This document shows positions 35,963-47,183 of a stretch of 64,000 nt of DNA, piece by piece (position 1 is the first letter of the stretch; every line of letters starts with the position of its first letter). Made by a program: the position numbers and the translations under genes. Source of the DNA: Haemonchus contortus. Taxonomy: Eukaryota > Nematoda > Chromadorea > Rhabditida > Trichostrongylidae. Location of the stretch: NCBI GenBank assembly GCA_000469685.2, contig LS997567.1, forward strand, positions 39,397,005-39,461,004, read 5' to 3'. The notes under the pieces are model-generated. The model made no database searches. It was given only the letters and a program-made list of their open reading frames with translations, and was not told where the DNA came from.

Positions 35963-37712
35963 ACTGAAATGAATTATTTTGGAAAAAGAAAAGACTATAG
36001 TAATTTAAAATTACTGGCGATAATGAGTTGTTGGACGCGACTGTATTGCGATTTTGAATTTTTTTTTTGAGAAATAATTCAATTTTCGTAAGAAAGAAAA
36101 TACCAAAATCAAAAATCAGAATAGTTTCAGCCGAAATTGCTTGATTGGATATTTTCGGTAATTTATGAAATGCAGTGTTAAGTTCCAAACAAATTTTTTT
36201 TATTTATTTATCAATAAAGGATATCAAAGAGAGGGTTCCTAGAATGAAGCTTGAATTTAGCTATTTTGCTAACCTTCCAGAAAACATATGACTGCCAAAG
36301 TTCCTTTTACAGAATTTTTGTTCAAATTTACTACCTACATGCCATTTATTGTCAATTATGACGTAAAATCAAATAGTTGGGTAGATAGTGTCCAATGTTT
36401 TATATGGGATACGGGATGGGAATGTGCAAATATCTGCCGTGTAGCCGGCTACGAATCAGAAAAATGCCATGGTGGTCTCTGATACACGTTATAGGAAGCA
36501 AAAGTCAAAAGGCTGATCCCAACCGATCTAAAATCGCCTGGAATTGAAGCTCAATGTTCATGAGATCAACAACCATTGAGATAGTTGAACCGTATTCATA
36601 AAATTTGTCAAAAATTGAAAAACAGATATTAAAGCAGGAAGTGCGGATGAGCTGTTGTACAAACGAGAGCGAGCTCACTGTGGAGAGGAGAAAACCAGGT
36701 TATTATTTTCCATTATATATTCCTACTATTATTACTACTATATAACTGATTTACTGCTATCGAATTTACCATTAGAGACTTTAGACTTCCAGAAAAAAAC
36801 GCATTTTCGTCCAATTTCTGCTCCTCCCAGCTGCTCACTTGCTAAGAGAAGCTGCCTTTATTACTTCGATTGAGTCGTCCGTAGTGCTGGCTCCAGTTTT
36901 GGAACAACTCTGCCTTTCGCTGATTTCAAATTGCTGCCATAGTCATTTTCCAAAATTTGCTCCTGTTCCTTGTCAACTCATAGGTTTCACCAACCGGGGC
37001 CCTTAGGGCCCAGAAATAATTGTTCTTGGCCCAGCCCTGTTTTGAGGAGCATCTTGGAATTGATCCTGTGTGCAATTCCCAAGGGAACTCTTAATTCTGT
37101 GGAAATAAAAAGGCAGTGTGACGTAACGGTTCTAAAAAGGTGAAGAGTTTCCAGGGATCTGAAAAATCCCTTATTGTTCGATCTATGTATTTTGTCCGGA
37201 TGCAAATGTTCGAAATTGTTGTCATGAACTCAATACAATTGTCGTTGTCCGGAAATTATCATGAATATCATTTTTTGAACATTTTCAAGACAATTGAACA
37301 GGCAAAAACGACAGAAATTTTGGTTTCTATCAAGAAATATGTTTTCATCTCGCGTGGCAAACGGATGGACCTATTGCCCCTCACACCCTATCCACAACTT
37401 TGAAGTTAACCTAGAGAATACTTTGACGTACTGCTTACTCATAGCTCAAATTCTGTTCTGGTTAGTCTAAGGTACTGTATGTTTCTGTGATGCCCATTTG
37501 AGGATCCACAGTAACCCTGGGCCTAGCTGCTAGAAGTCTGTCCTGCCGCGGAGTTGAACTCTGATTGGCAACTGTTGGTACACGCTATAGACCTCCGACC
37601 TCCACACTCTCCTCTACGCGTTGCAAACGGCAGCTGAATAAAAGAATGTGGTGCAATCCTAATACAAATATAATCAGTCCGAACACGGTGGTATGTTTTT
37701 CAGCGCTTTGCC
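35963..37712. other. Divergent intergenic region with a Cys-rich ORF
   Basis: This lies between the 5' ends of the TSR gene (-) and SCP/TAPS gene B (+), so it should contain both promoters. It holds the short cysteine-rich ORF at 36288-36482. Nothing else is recognised; 36660-36740 is rich in TAT/ATT repeats. Confidence 0.5.
36288..36482 (+). CDS. Short ORF with a cysteine-patterned C-terminus, unrecognised
   Basis: A 64-codon frame starts 7 bases after a CTTCCAG acceptor and ends at TGA. Its last third shows the spacing C-x8-C-x3-C-x10-C (VQCFIWDTGWECANICRV, then CHGG). C-x3-C followed by a later cysteine recalls the core of cysteine-stabilised alpha/beta peptides such as invertebrate defensins, but the usual final C-x-C is absent and no good signal peptide is visible. 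It may be one exon of a longer gene with a donor near the GGTGGT at 36473, a decayed copy, or chance. Confidence 0.3.
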   Translation: MTAKVPFTEFLFKFTTYMPFIVNYDVKSNSWVDSVQCFIWDTGWECANICRVAGYESEKCHGGL

Positions 37713-40700
37713 ATGCTACCGTACACAGCTGTGATTTTTCTGGTACATGATTTTACCTTCAAAAGTAATCTTAACAAAAGATTTGTATAAGTTAGAATGC
37801 CGGAAAACGAAAGTAAAATCATAAATATGCAAAGAAATTCAGAAAATTCATACCATTTCCTATGCCCACAAAATGTTGAAATGTCCATTTCCAAAGTTTG
37901 TTCTACAAAAAATGAATGAAAGTATTTCATTGCTACATAAAACTATTAGAATGATATTTAGATCAACTAAATATTCAATATGTAAATAAAAAATTCCGAA
38001 GGAGCCTTCAAATTGTTTATTGCAGCTGGCAACACTCGGCATCGCCCTGTCATCTGGTATTCGAACGAAGCGACAATGTAATTACAATCTTTTAACCTCT
38101 TTCTATCTTTCCAAAAATTAGATTTTTCAATTTTCAGCATTCGGATGCTCAAATTCGGGAAACACTGACCGTATCAGAATGCTATTTCTGAATGCTCATA
38201 ACGAAGCTCGGCTCAATGTGGCCATGGGTTTGGAACCGAACAAGTGTGGTTCACTGCCACCAGCTAAGAACATGTATAGACTGGTAGGTTTGAGAGCCGA
38301 AAATGCCGGATTTACTTCGTTCATCATATCGGAGTGTTGCTATGAACCCAACGCCTTTTCTTGGTTTAATCAGGAAGACCAGAATCTTGAAGCAGATCGT
38401 GATCCTAAAGAAAACAGGCCCGTAGTCCTGAATGGGGTACAGGCAACCATCTGATATCAACATATCCTCTTCCCTAGGAAATGATCCCCTTCCCTAGATG
38501 AAGATAAAAGCCCACCCGAAAGCGCACCTTATTCCTGCGTAATTCCCTTTACTTTCACTACTTTCACTTCTTTACTTTGAATTTTTTAAAATTTGAATTG
38601 AAAGTATTTTTCTCACCTCCATTTTGTAGAGCCTATTAAACATTAAATTTGTCCATTCGTCCCGTTCAATGAAGTTTATTTATAGTTCTGATAATTGTTG
38701 TAGTCAGGAAACCGGTGATTTTTGATTATTCGCATTACTTACAAAACCGGGCGATTCGCAACCCTGAAAACATTTTCTAGTTGACGTCCCGTAAATTAAG
38801 AAGTACAACTATAAATAAGTAATAACAGTAAACAAAAATATTAGAGATTCCTCTTTTTGAGTTAATTGGTGTAATCAAATGAGCTCCCGGTAGCTAGAGG
38901 GGTAATTTATAGTAGCATTTATACTGAGTGTGATAGCAAGTTTTCATTTCGAACTCGTTTCAGGAATGGGACTGCTCCCTTGAGCAGCAGGCACAAGACT
39001 ATATCGCCAAGTGCCCGACATCGATGGGGTCATTCAGCGGTTTATCGCAAAATCTTCAAAGGTGAGGGATTTGTGCAGATTACGTTACAGTTCGCGAACC
39101 GGTCTATAGGTTCTATTAAGACCCTTTCCACCTTTAGCTGCATCGTATATGTCCTCCTACGCTGGCCGAATGAGCTCCTTTCCTGACACTACTGTTTCCC
39201 TAGTATGCTTCCCTGCGGGTGTGACGCAGTAGGAACGGAAGTGCCGCGTCGCGGCGAGAGAGACGCCGCGGGCAAAGCAATCTAGCAGAATGCAGCAGAC
39301 AGTAAGAAAAACAGAAACAAAAGAACTAATAGTAAGATCAAAAGCAATAACCGCTCAGCGATTGAGCTGTATGGAGAATGCTAGAACAGTTATAATTAGG
39401 CAAATGTTCCGCGATAGCCGCGTGCGACTGATCGATTACACAAAACTGTTCTTACTGCCCGTCTCCCCTGTGTTTCGCTTCCTTTGTAAAGCGCTGTTTC
39501 TACCGCACAACCTGAAGTGACTTGCCGACAAACATTGCCGATGACATACCTAATCGCTGCTATTCCAACACCATTTTGTTAAAACTTAGCCAACCTAGCA
39601 TTCGAAGTAGAAAATTTCGAATTCGTTCTAGGCACAGAAGACCAGCTGCCCGAAGTTTTTTTTGAAACTCCTTTTACTTCAGCTTCAATGGATTAACGGT
39701 ATCCATGAATATCGAAGATAATGTAGCAACGGCTTTGTCAACATGGTGGGGTAAAGTCCGTCAATACGGTAGCACCGATTCTGAGAATAAATACGTCGAC
39801 TCCAATCTCTACACATTTGCCAATGTAAGTCATTTTAATGTCATTCAAAACATCAAACTGCATGAAAAATAAAGTGGAGTAAAAATCAAAAAGAAAACTA
39901 GAAAGCAAAAAAAAAGAAAAAAATTCAACTTGCTGAACTTACTTTCTTTCTTACGTTCTTGAAAAAATAGCTAGGTATAAGTGTAATTTTTCCAGCATTC
40001 ATGAGGGGGTTCCATCAAAATCTTTTTCAGATGGTTCATTCAAAAACTACTGGAATTGGTTGTGCTTACAAGGTCTGCGACGTAACAAAACTTACGATTA
40101 CTTGCCTCTACAACAAGATGTGAGCTCTAAAACAGGAAATGAAGCTAAAAGATTATCGAAATTCGCTACTATATGTTGGCACAATTCCAAGAAATTTTCC
40201 AGTGGTTACTACACGAACGGTGTAATGTGGGAAAATGGTACGGCCTGTACGTCAGCATCTGACTGCACAACGTACCCTGGATCAACATGTGAGGGAAGAC
40301 TTTGTGTAAAAGGACTCGAAGATCCAGGTAATTTTGTTTTTGCTCGTAAGTAGTAATTTTAAAAATAATAATTTTCATACGTCGTAGTAACCAACATTAA
40401 GAAACTGAGCAGTCAGCAGTCTAGCAAGTCTCCACAATTATAACGGAGAAATGGCTCCAGTTCAGTTCAAACTTTACAAAGCTAGTGATGAAAAGCTATG
40501 AGACCAAAATGTCGCCTCTTGCCAGCCCTGGGCAGCTATCATTCACGGATTTCCGGTTTTTTAGGCCAGGGCGTTACGAAGACATTCTACGGCATCAGAC
40601 GGATAGGTGAACATGTACTTGAAAAAAACCTTACTTGTAACAGTACTGCTTTACCGCCTTGTCGCCACCGGCACTGCAATGGTGACACGAAGCAGGATCA

Positions 40701-42675
40701 GCTCATTTGTGAGTTCAACCGGGTGTGGTGCAGTAGGATCGGAATTGTCGCTTCGCGGCGAGAGGAACGTCGCGCGCGAAGCATTGTAGCAGATTGCAGC
40801 AGTAGGTAAGAAATATAGGAACAATAGAACTAATAGTAGTATCATGCCTAAAATAATGATCGCATATCAACTGAGCTGTATGAAGAGCGCTAGAGCCGTA
40901 CTAACGGCGAGCGAATGGTCCGCGACAGCCGCGTGCGGCGGATCGATTACACAAGACCGATCCCACTGCCCATCTCCCGAGTTCAACCTCTCACCACTGT
41001 CTGCCGAATGCGCCCACTGTTGATCGAAACCCGAAGGCGGCAGAATAAGTAGTAACTTCGGCATAGCGGACAAATGAAAGTGCAACATCAACGCAATTCC
41101 CATTACTTTGAAGGTTGTCCTTACCGAGGCTGAACTAGCTCATCGCGTGCTAAAATTTTATGTGTTTCTGACGCTTCTCCTAACAGAATCTGGCACTTTG
41201 ATCACCCATCAATGGATTTTTTGAAAGCTGTGATGCTTAAAACCCATAGTGAAAAAGCTGTTGTGAAAGAGTTTTGCAGATGCTGGTGCCAACACGATGT
41301 GCCCGTCAAATGCCAATATGACCGATGCTGCACGACAGAAGTTCCTTGACACACATAACTACCTCAGGTCTCATTCAATCTTGCATAAACATTAATTCAC
41401 TAAATAGGTAAATATACAAAAACAACCAGTTTAGATTGACAAAATCGACCCTTCAATTAAGAATTATTTCGACAAGTTCGGCTCCTAATAATTCTAACCA
41501 TCATAGGTCACGCGTAGCCCAAGGTCTGGAGCCCGATGCACTAGGAGGAAATGCTCCCAAAGCTTCGAAAATGTTGAAAATGGTTGGTGTTCTCATTTCA
41601 TTTGGCTCGGCATTGACGTGACTACTGGATGAGAATCCTAAGAATTCGTCTCAGGTCTACGACTGTGATATTGAAGCATCTGCAATCAAGCACAGTCAGA
41701 AATGCGTCTATGAACACTCACTACCGGCAGATCGTGTTGGTTTCGGAGAAAACCTCTTCAGGACTTCTATATTGAACGCTGATAGAGTCGAGAGCGCTGC
41801 TCAGGTTGGTTAGGCTTTTATAGGACGTTCCCAATGCCACAAAACCAGTAAAGAATAGACAATGTTTAGTCCTCGCAAGCCTGGTGGGATGAACTGAAAA
41901 ACTACGGTGTGGGACAGGCAAATAATCTAACTCAAGAGCTATGGAATAGACCGAATATGCAGATTGGTCATTATTCACAGGTGAACTCGGCTGGTCCCTT
42001 TCTCCTGTTTAGACCTTGAGTTATCGTTCTTCTCAAATTCCCAGTTCAGATGGCATGGGATCGCACGCACAAATTGGGTTGCTCGATTCAACACTGTTCG
42101 TCGTTCACTTACGCTGTCTGCCAATATGGCCCAGCGTACGTTTCCAATTTTTAGAAACAAGTTTTTAACTTTTTTTGGGAGTGTTGAGCGTTTGGATGGA
42201 GAGGAGAGATTCCCGTTTCTAACCTATATTGATTCACAAAAGTTCCACCGATAATTATCTACCGAAGACTCGGGTAGCTACGGTTAATTTGCTGGGATCT
42301 GATGAGGTTGCCCGTACGCTCAGCTTCTATGCGCTCTCAACTTCACCTACACCTACGTCAAGTGCCGGTCAGGAGGTGCCGTTTAGAAAAGCGTCTGCGT
42401 CTGCGCAGAGTATATCCTAAGGATAGCGCGCCGCGTGTGTTGCCGTGCGGTGCGCGTGCGGCATTGGAAATGTCTTATAGAATACTGAAGAAATTCATGA
42501 TAATTCGCAAATTTGCTGTTCCATCTCTATTGTTTCAGCATTAATTTGATGACATTTCAGAGGAAACTATATGAATCAACTGATCTACTCACTTGGCAAT
42601 CCGTGTACTAGCGATGCTGAATGTCCAGGTTCCTACACTTGCAGTGTGTCCGAAGGGCTCTGTAACGTACTTTAA
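37713..42675 (+). CDS. Two-domain SCP/TAPS (ASP-like) secreted protein, gene B
   Basis: Complete, 435 residues, thirteen exons: 37713-37742, 38026-38077, 38138-38283, 38964-39061, 39683-39824, 40031-40119, 40203-40327, 41280-41367, 41507-41582, 41656-41805, 41870-41980, 42050-42135 and 42561-42675. The ATG lies 9 bases after a TTTTTCAG acceptor, so the mRNA is probably trans-spliced. Exons 1-2 encode the signal peptide (MLPYTAVIFLLATLGIALSS). Domain 1 has MLFLNAHNEARLNVAMGLEP, EWDCSLEQQAQDYIAKC and STWWGKVRQYG. Domain 2 has KFLDTHNYLRSRVAQGLEP, GFGENLF, GHYSQMAWDRTHKLGC and CQYGPAGN. Each domain ends in a short Cys-rich stretch (GTACTSASDCTTYPGSTC; GNPCTSDAECPGSYTC). Exon lengths equal those of gene A except exon 2 and one codon in exon 5, so the pair is a tandem duplication. 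Confidence 0.93.
39215..39467 (-). repeat. Repeat R1, copy d (minus strand)
   Basis: Reads as R1 in reverse: 'GGGTGTGACGCAGTAGGAAC', 'CGTCGCGGCGAGAGAGACGC', 'GATTGAGCTGTATGGAGAA' and 'CCGCGATAGCCGCGTGCG'. It lies in the intron after 39061 in SCP/TAPS gene B. Confidence 0.78.
40721..40978 (-). repeat. Repeat R1, copy e (minus strand)
   Basis: The most complete R1 copy: it starts GGGTGTGGTGCAGTAGGATC and ends GGATCGATTACACAAGACCG then ATCCCACTGCCCATCTCCC. The outer ends share an inverted GCAGT.GGATCGG core. It lies in the intron between the two domains of SCP/TAPS gene B, the same kind of position as copy c in gene A (one intron earlier). Confidence 0.8.
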
Positions 42676-45154
42676 TCACTGGTGAAGCTGTAATTGGTAA
42701 AGCGTAAATTCGAAGTAAAGACTATTTTTCCCACCTACTAGTATGCTCTTATATACACACTCGAGGAAATCTCACGCAACATCGGCTTTCGTTACGCATT
42801 ACCAGTACGTTATCGAAAAACTGGTGTTCTGCCTGTTATCGGGCAAAGATCAAATTTCCATAGGCGAGAAGAAATTCGTTTACACCTGAAGAAAGGTACC
42901 ATTCGAGAATTAAAATTTCATCATCGACAAAGCTACGCGACGTCGCGTGCGATTGTCCGGGCGGTGGCTGAGGCCGCTGCCACTGCTCTTTGTTGAACAT
43001 GCAGTAAATCGTTTTGTCGGTCCTACCACGCTTCAGAAGTAATCCTAATTTACCAATAGGGATAAGCAAAGCAGGCTTAGTTGTGTATCATTTCACTTTT
43101 CTTACCTCACTCGAACTTGTAAAGTGGCATTTGGCAAAGTGTCAAGTGAATTTTCATCACTGTAGTACCGTAGTCCTCTCGCACAGGTGATCTTCAAACT
43201 GACGTACACTCCCGAAGTCTTCCAGAAGTTTCGAAGGCTCTCCAGGTCATGGCTTTGCTGTTGAACTGCAACAGCTCAATCGAATCAGAACTTGATTTGA
43301 TCCGTCATCTTATTCACGGATGACTCAACTATGATGTAATCTGTACGCGTATTCAACGGTACAGTTCGATATTGACGGTATCGAGTTTCAGGCGAGTAGT
43401 GAAAGTGTTAATTCAGGGTAGCGCGGAAAGACGATGAAAGCGCAAAAATCTGCGCGTTCAGAGAAGTATAAGGGTTTGATAAAGTACTAAAATTGGGGTT
43501 TGAGCGAGAATGTGGTGGTAGGTGTTGCATGGGAGGGGTATTTGGACGAGTTATTCAAGTGTTTGCCCCACTGCTCTAGTGAGCTGCCTGCGTACAAGTT
43601 GTGGGTCCCGCTGCGATGGGTGTACAGCTTTCACAACGCTTAAGAACCTGTGCACCCTGGATGCGGACGTCGGCTATGCCGGTTTTGAGGCCTTTCTTAC
43701 GTCCTTCTTGGCCGTTTTTCGACAAGACAGCGTCCTTTGGTCTATCTCTGAGGGTCAGAGGCTAATAGAAAGGGAAATCTCAAGAGCCCTTTTTAAATGT
43801 GAACTGTCCCTTCAACGAAAATAATGCAAACACAGAGCAAACACAGAAAACACTTGAGAATGACCGTTGATTTTTTGTTGCAATTCGGACCTCATCATTG
43901 CCGCCCGCATTGAGCTTGATGGGGTATTTGTGTGGGGTGAGATGAAGAGAATACGGAAATGAGGCCCATTCAGACGCTCTCCCGGTCATTTTCTTCTCCA
44001 ACTGGGCTCATGTTTTCTCGCCAACTCTTTAACTTGTATTTATCCCAACAGCCTTGGTAAGACCTGCATATTAATCTCTTGGATGTCACAGGCCGATTCA
44101 CTTGTCTATGAATGAGAATTTCATTGTCTGGTCTACTCAGGCAACACCCCCCCCCTTGTTCCCTCCCCAGTCTGTTGTTCTGACTACATACTTTGGTTTT
44201 AAAGGGGTTTTCCTACAACTTAGTAACCTAACTACTCAATTAATAAGTTCAGCCTCTCTCCAATACGTCATTTTTTGTATTTCCCTTTTTTTTGAGGTTT
44301 TTATGCCCTGTTCGTGCGGTGTTTTTGAATATTTCTGAAAGTACTGAAAGAACAAACTCAACTGAAATTCTGCTTTAGCATGTCAAACTTTCTTTGAGCT
44401 CGTCTGATTATTTTTTATGGAAAAACGTCAGTATTTGTAGTAAATTATCGATTGTATGGGAGATATTGCACTAAGGCTGTTCGGTCTGGAACCTTCCCAA
44501 AAAACATTACTTTTCAGTTGGTTTTCTTACTAAGTTAGTTAATAGTCCTCAAACAATTTCTGGAGATCACGAAAACTTTTCCGGCTGATCAACGGTCACT
44601 CAAAGTCGGTAGGATTCAATCATTTAGTGAGAACGGCCACTTGAGTCGTCATTGATATGTGTGCGGTGTATACAGAAGACCACTCGGCGCTCACCCCTCC
44701 CTCATCTTCAAAATCGCGGACCCTTCTTCATCACACCTCGGCATCTACTTTGGTGTCTACCATCATATTCGGATAACTTGTAACCAATCCCTGAACGTCT
44801 GAAGTACATTTTTAAGTAGTGACGCCATTGTAACGATTTTTGGCTTACACTTGGCTTACTGCTTAGGAATGTTCTCATACAGAACTCTTGAAGCTTTTGT
44901 CTTCTTGAACAGCTCGTTCTAATGACACTGTGTTACTTCATCCTTTTCTTGAGACACTGGCCGTTGTAGTTAAGACTTACCTATGACAAGTAACATACAT
45001 ATAAGTATGGCAGTTGTCTCGCAGCTAACCATGAGAATCGCTGAAGTCATTAGCTATCTTTAAAACGGAAACATGATACTGTTGATAGTATTGTAATTAA
45101 CATTGTGGGTGAGAAGTTAAACTGTTGCACCCTCGCCAAATCTCACCCGAGAGT
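42676..45154. other. Intergenic region, no gene recognised
   Basis: This lies between SCP/TAPS gene B and a SINE. An open frame at 43522-43824 reads through moderately GC-rich sequence ('CGCTGCGATGGGTGTACAGC', 'GATGCGGACGTCGGCTATGC') that may belong to an unknown repeat, but I recognise no protein motif. A short run of C occurs at about 44145-44154. Nothing else is supported. Confidence 0.45.
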
Positions 45155-45425
45155 TGAAAAGTAGGACAAGCACACATGGTCACGGTTTCGAATCCCAGAT
45201 CGATACTTGTCCGGGCCAACCAAGCCTTCCATCCCCAAGGGTTCAATCAGATGGCATTAGACCTATCTGAAAGGACGAAAGAGCTTGCATGTACATCGGT
45301 GGGCAACCGTAAGTCATTGCATAGACCACACATGCCTTCCAAACACCACTACTATTCTGAATGAATGTCGACCCAGTGCGCATCCTCGAAACTGGATCGA
45401 TTAACGCTAGAGTAGTTTATCCTCT
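45155..45425 (+). mobile_element. tRNA-derived SINE copy
   Basis: B-box 'GGTTTCGAATCCCAGATCGA' at about 45183, followed by 'CGGGCCAACCAAGCCTTCCA', 'ACCGTAAGTCATTGCATAG' and 'CACTACTATTCTGAATGAAT'. The A-box end is decayed. Confidence 0.8.
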
Positions 45426-45606
45426 GTCCTTCTTAGTAACCAGAGTAAAAGCAATAGAGAACAGTTTGCAAAACTGCTTTTGCCGTGTTCCAAAATGTTC
45501 CCGAATTTCATCCTCTTCGTTGGCACCTTTTCTGTACATATTCTAACGCGTATAATACTACATTATCTTTATTTACTACAAATAATACAATTTCGAAATA
45601 ACGTTT

Positions 45607-46659
45607 TCAAAAATCATTCATTGTCATGAATTTATTGTATATTTGACTGCGACGACGTGGATGCTCAACGATGTGAACGTTAGCTCGAGAACTGGATGTC
45701 GAACCACGTGATGTCACACTTGAAATTCGACGAACTGGAATTTGAAGTTGAGCAGTTTCTTGTACTAATAAATAAAATAAGGTAGAAAATAAAAGTATAA
45801 TGAGTACGACTCGATTGTGAGATCGTTTTCTCCCAATTATAAGATGTCCATTTAAAGCCGGCTTTTTTAGATAATATCGGGAGATGGTAGAGTAGTCGCT
45901 ACCACGCCCTGCAATTAAGCAAGTTCCCCGTTTCAGAATATTTTTTTTTGTAATCAAGAGAAATTACTGTGTGTAAGTAAGCGGAAGCAGTGTGTTTGAA
46001 AGCTGGGCCGTTGCTTTTTCAACCATTCGATTACTTTGGGGGATTACTTACTTCCAATTCGGCTAAAGGAGATGAATAAGAGGCTATGCTTTGGGAATGT
46101 CCAAAGCGGTTAAGCGATTTCAATACTGGCCTTAAGTGGAGCTATTTTGACGCTCCTATTCAAGCCAAATTGTAGCTCCCTTGGTCCAAGGAACAGCTCT
46201 GTGATATGTCGGGATAGTGGGGGTAGCCCTAATTGGCCCAAGGACCAAAGTCATGACTCCTACTAATCTACTTCCAACTTGGAAAAATTGGAACCAAACC
46301 TCGGAAGGGCCACTTACTTTTGAGTCTTGCTGGATGCTTACGATCGAAGTCATCACAAAACGAGTGTTTGCAGGTTGGTTCGCTGAGATACTGAAATTGA
46401 AACCGGAATTATAAAAACGCCATGATACTTATCCCTCACCATCTACTCATCAGTAAGTAGAAAAGCTTGGATGTGATTGAGTTATTGTCATTTACTGAGT
46501 ACTCTGAATTTCTCTGAAGACAGAGTACCTAACGTGAACTTACTTGATCGAGTTTGTCATCAGGAATATCAACGGCGCATTGTCGTTTCAAACGACGACG
46601 TTCCATGTTGCCGTCGAAGGTAAGCCTTTGACTCAACGGAAGATTCTTCAGAGATCTTT
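45607..46659 (-). CDS. Possible alternative 3' exons of the degenerin gene
   Basis: Two minus-strand exon-like blocks lie beyond the degenerin stop codon. 46659-46544 follows GGCAGATTTTCAG, ends at GATCAA before GTAAGT and includes ERRRLKRQCAVDIPDDKLDQ. 45764-45607 follows TTTATTAG and has a long frame with ISSVTSRGSTSSSRANVHIV ending TMNDF then stop. Phase 1 entry, as offered by the TM2 exon (ending 47794) or the next exon (ending 47504), keeps each open. They could be alternative cytosolic tails of the channel, or the end of a separate small gene. The tail-like Ser/Arg-rich composition favours the first; this is inference. Confidence 0.4.
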
Positions 46660-47183
46660 CTGAAAATCTGCCAACTTCACCGAAAAGTGAGAACAATAAA
46701 TGGGGAAAACAGCAGTTCAAGTCTGTGAATAAACCAAAAATGGCTGCTGATAGGGGGCGTTGCTATCGGTTCCATAATCCGAACATCTAAATCCGGATAG
46801 AGTTCCGTTGCCCCAGGCAATCAAGCCTTTTATCCTTGTATCCTCCCTCAGTTCCATTCTAATTGACGCCAGACTCCTACAGGAAAGCAAAAACAGTGGG
46901 TTGTCTGCCAGCTGGCTCCAACAAGTCGGTTTAATCAAAATCTAACTTCAGAATCAATCTACAACTTCAAATACAGATCTGAAAACTAGCCTACCCAAGT
47001 AAATGACCAACAACGTCAAAGATTAATTTAAATAAAACTCTAAATGTAACTAACCTATGTTATGCGTATCCATTTCGTTGAATGTGCTGCTGAAAAAGTA
47101 AATTACATTGATATCCTTCTATATTATTGAGTAGAAGAAGATATTTGTGAGTATTTTCAAAAGTACAGCAAAATTGCGATTAT

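Noticed and set aside
43522..43821. 100-codon ORF (starts MLHGRGIWTS)
   Set aside because: It lies in moderately GC-rich, possibly repetitive DNA, with no motif, splice context or neighbouring exon.
46156..46356. ORFs on both strands around a proline/threonine-rich segment
   Set aside because: The two frames mirror each other in a repeat-like stretch with stops nearby; no motif is convincing.
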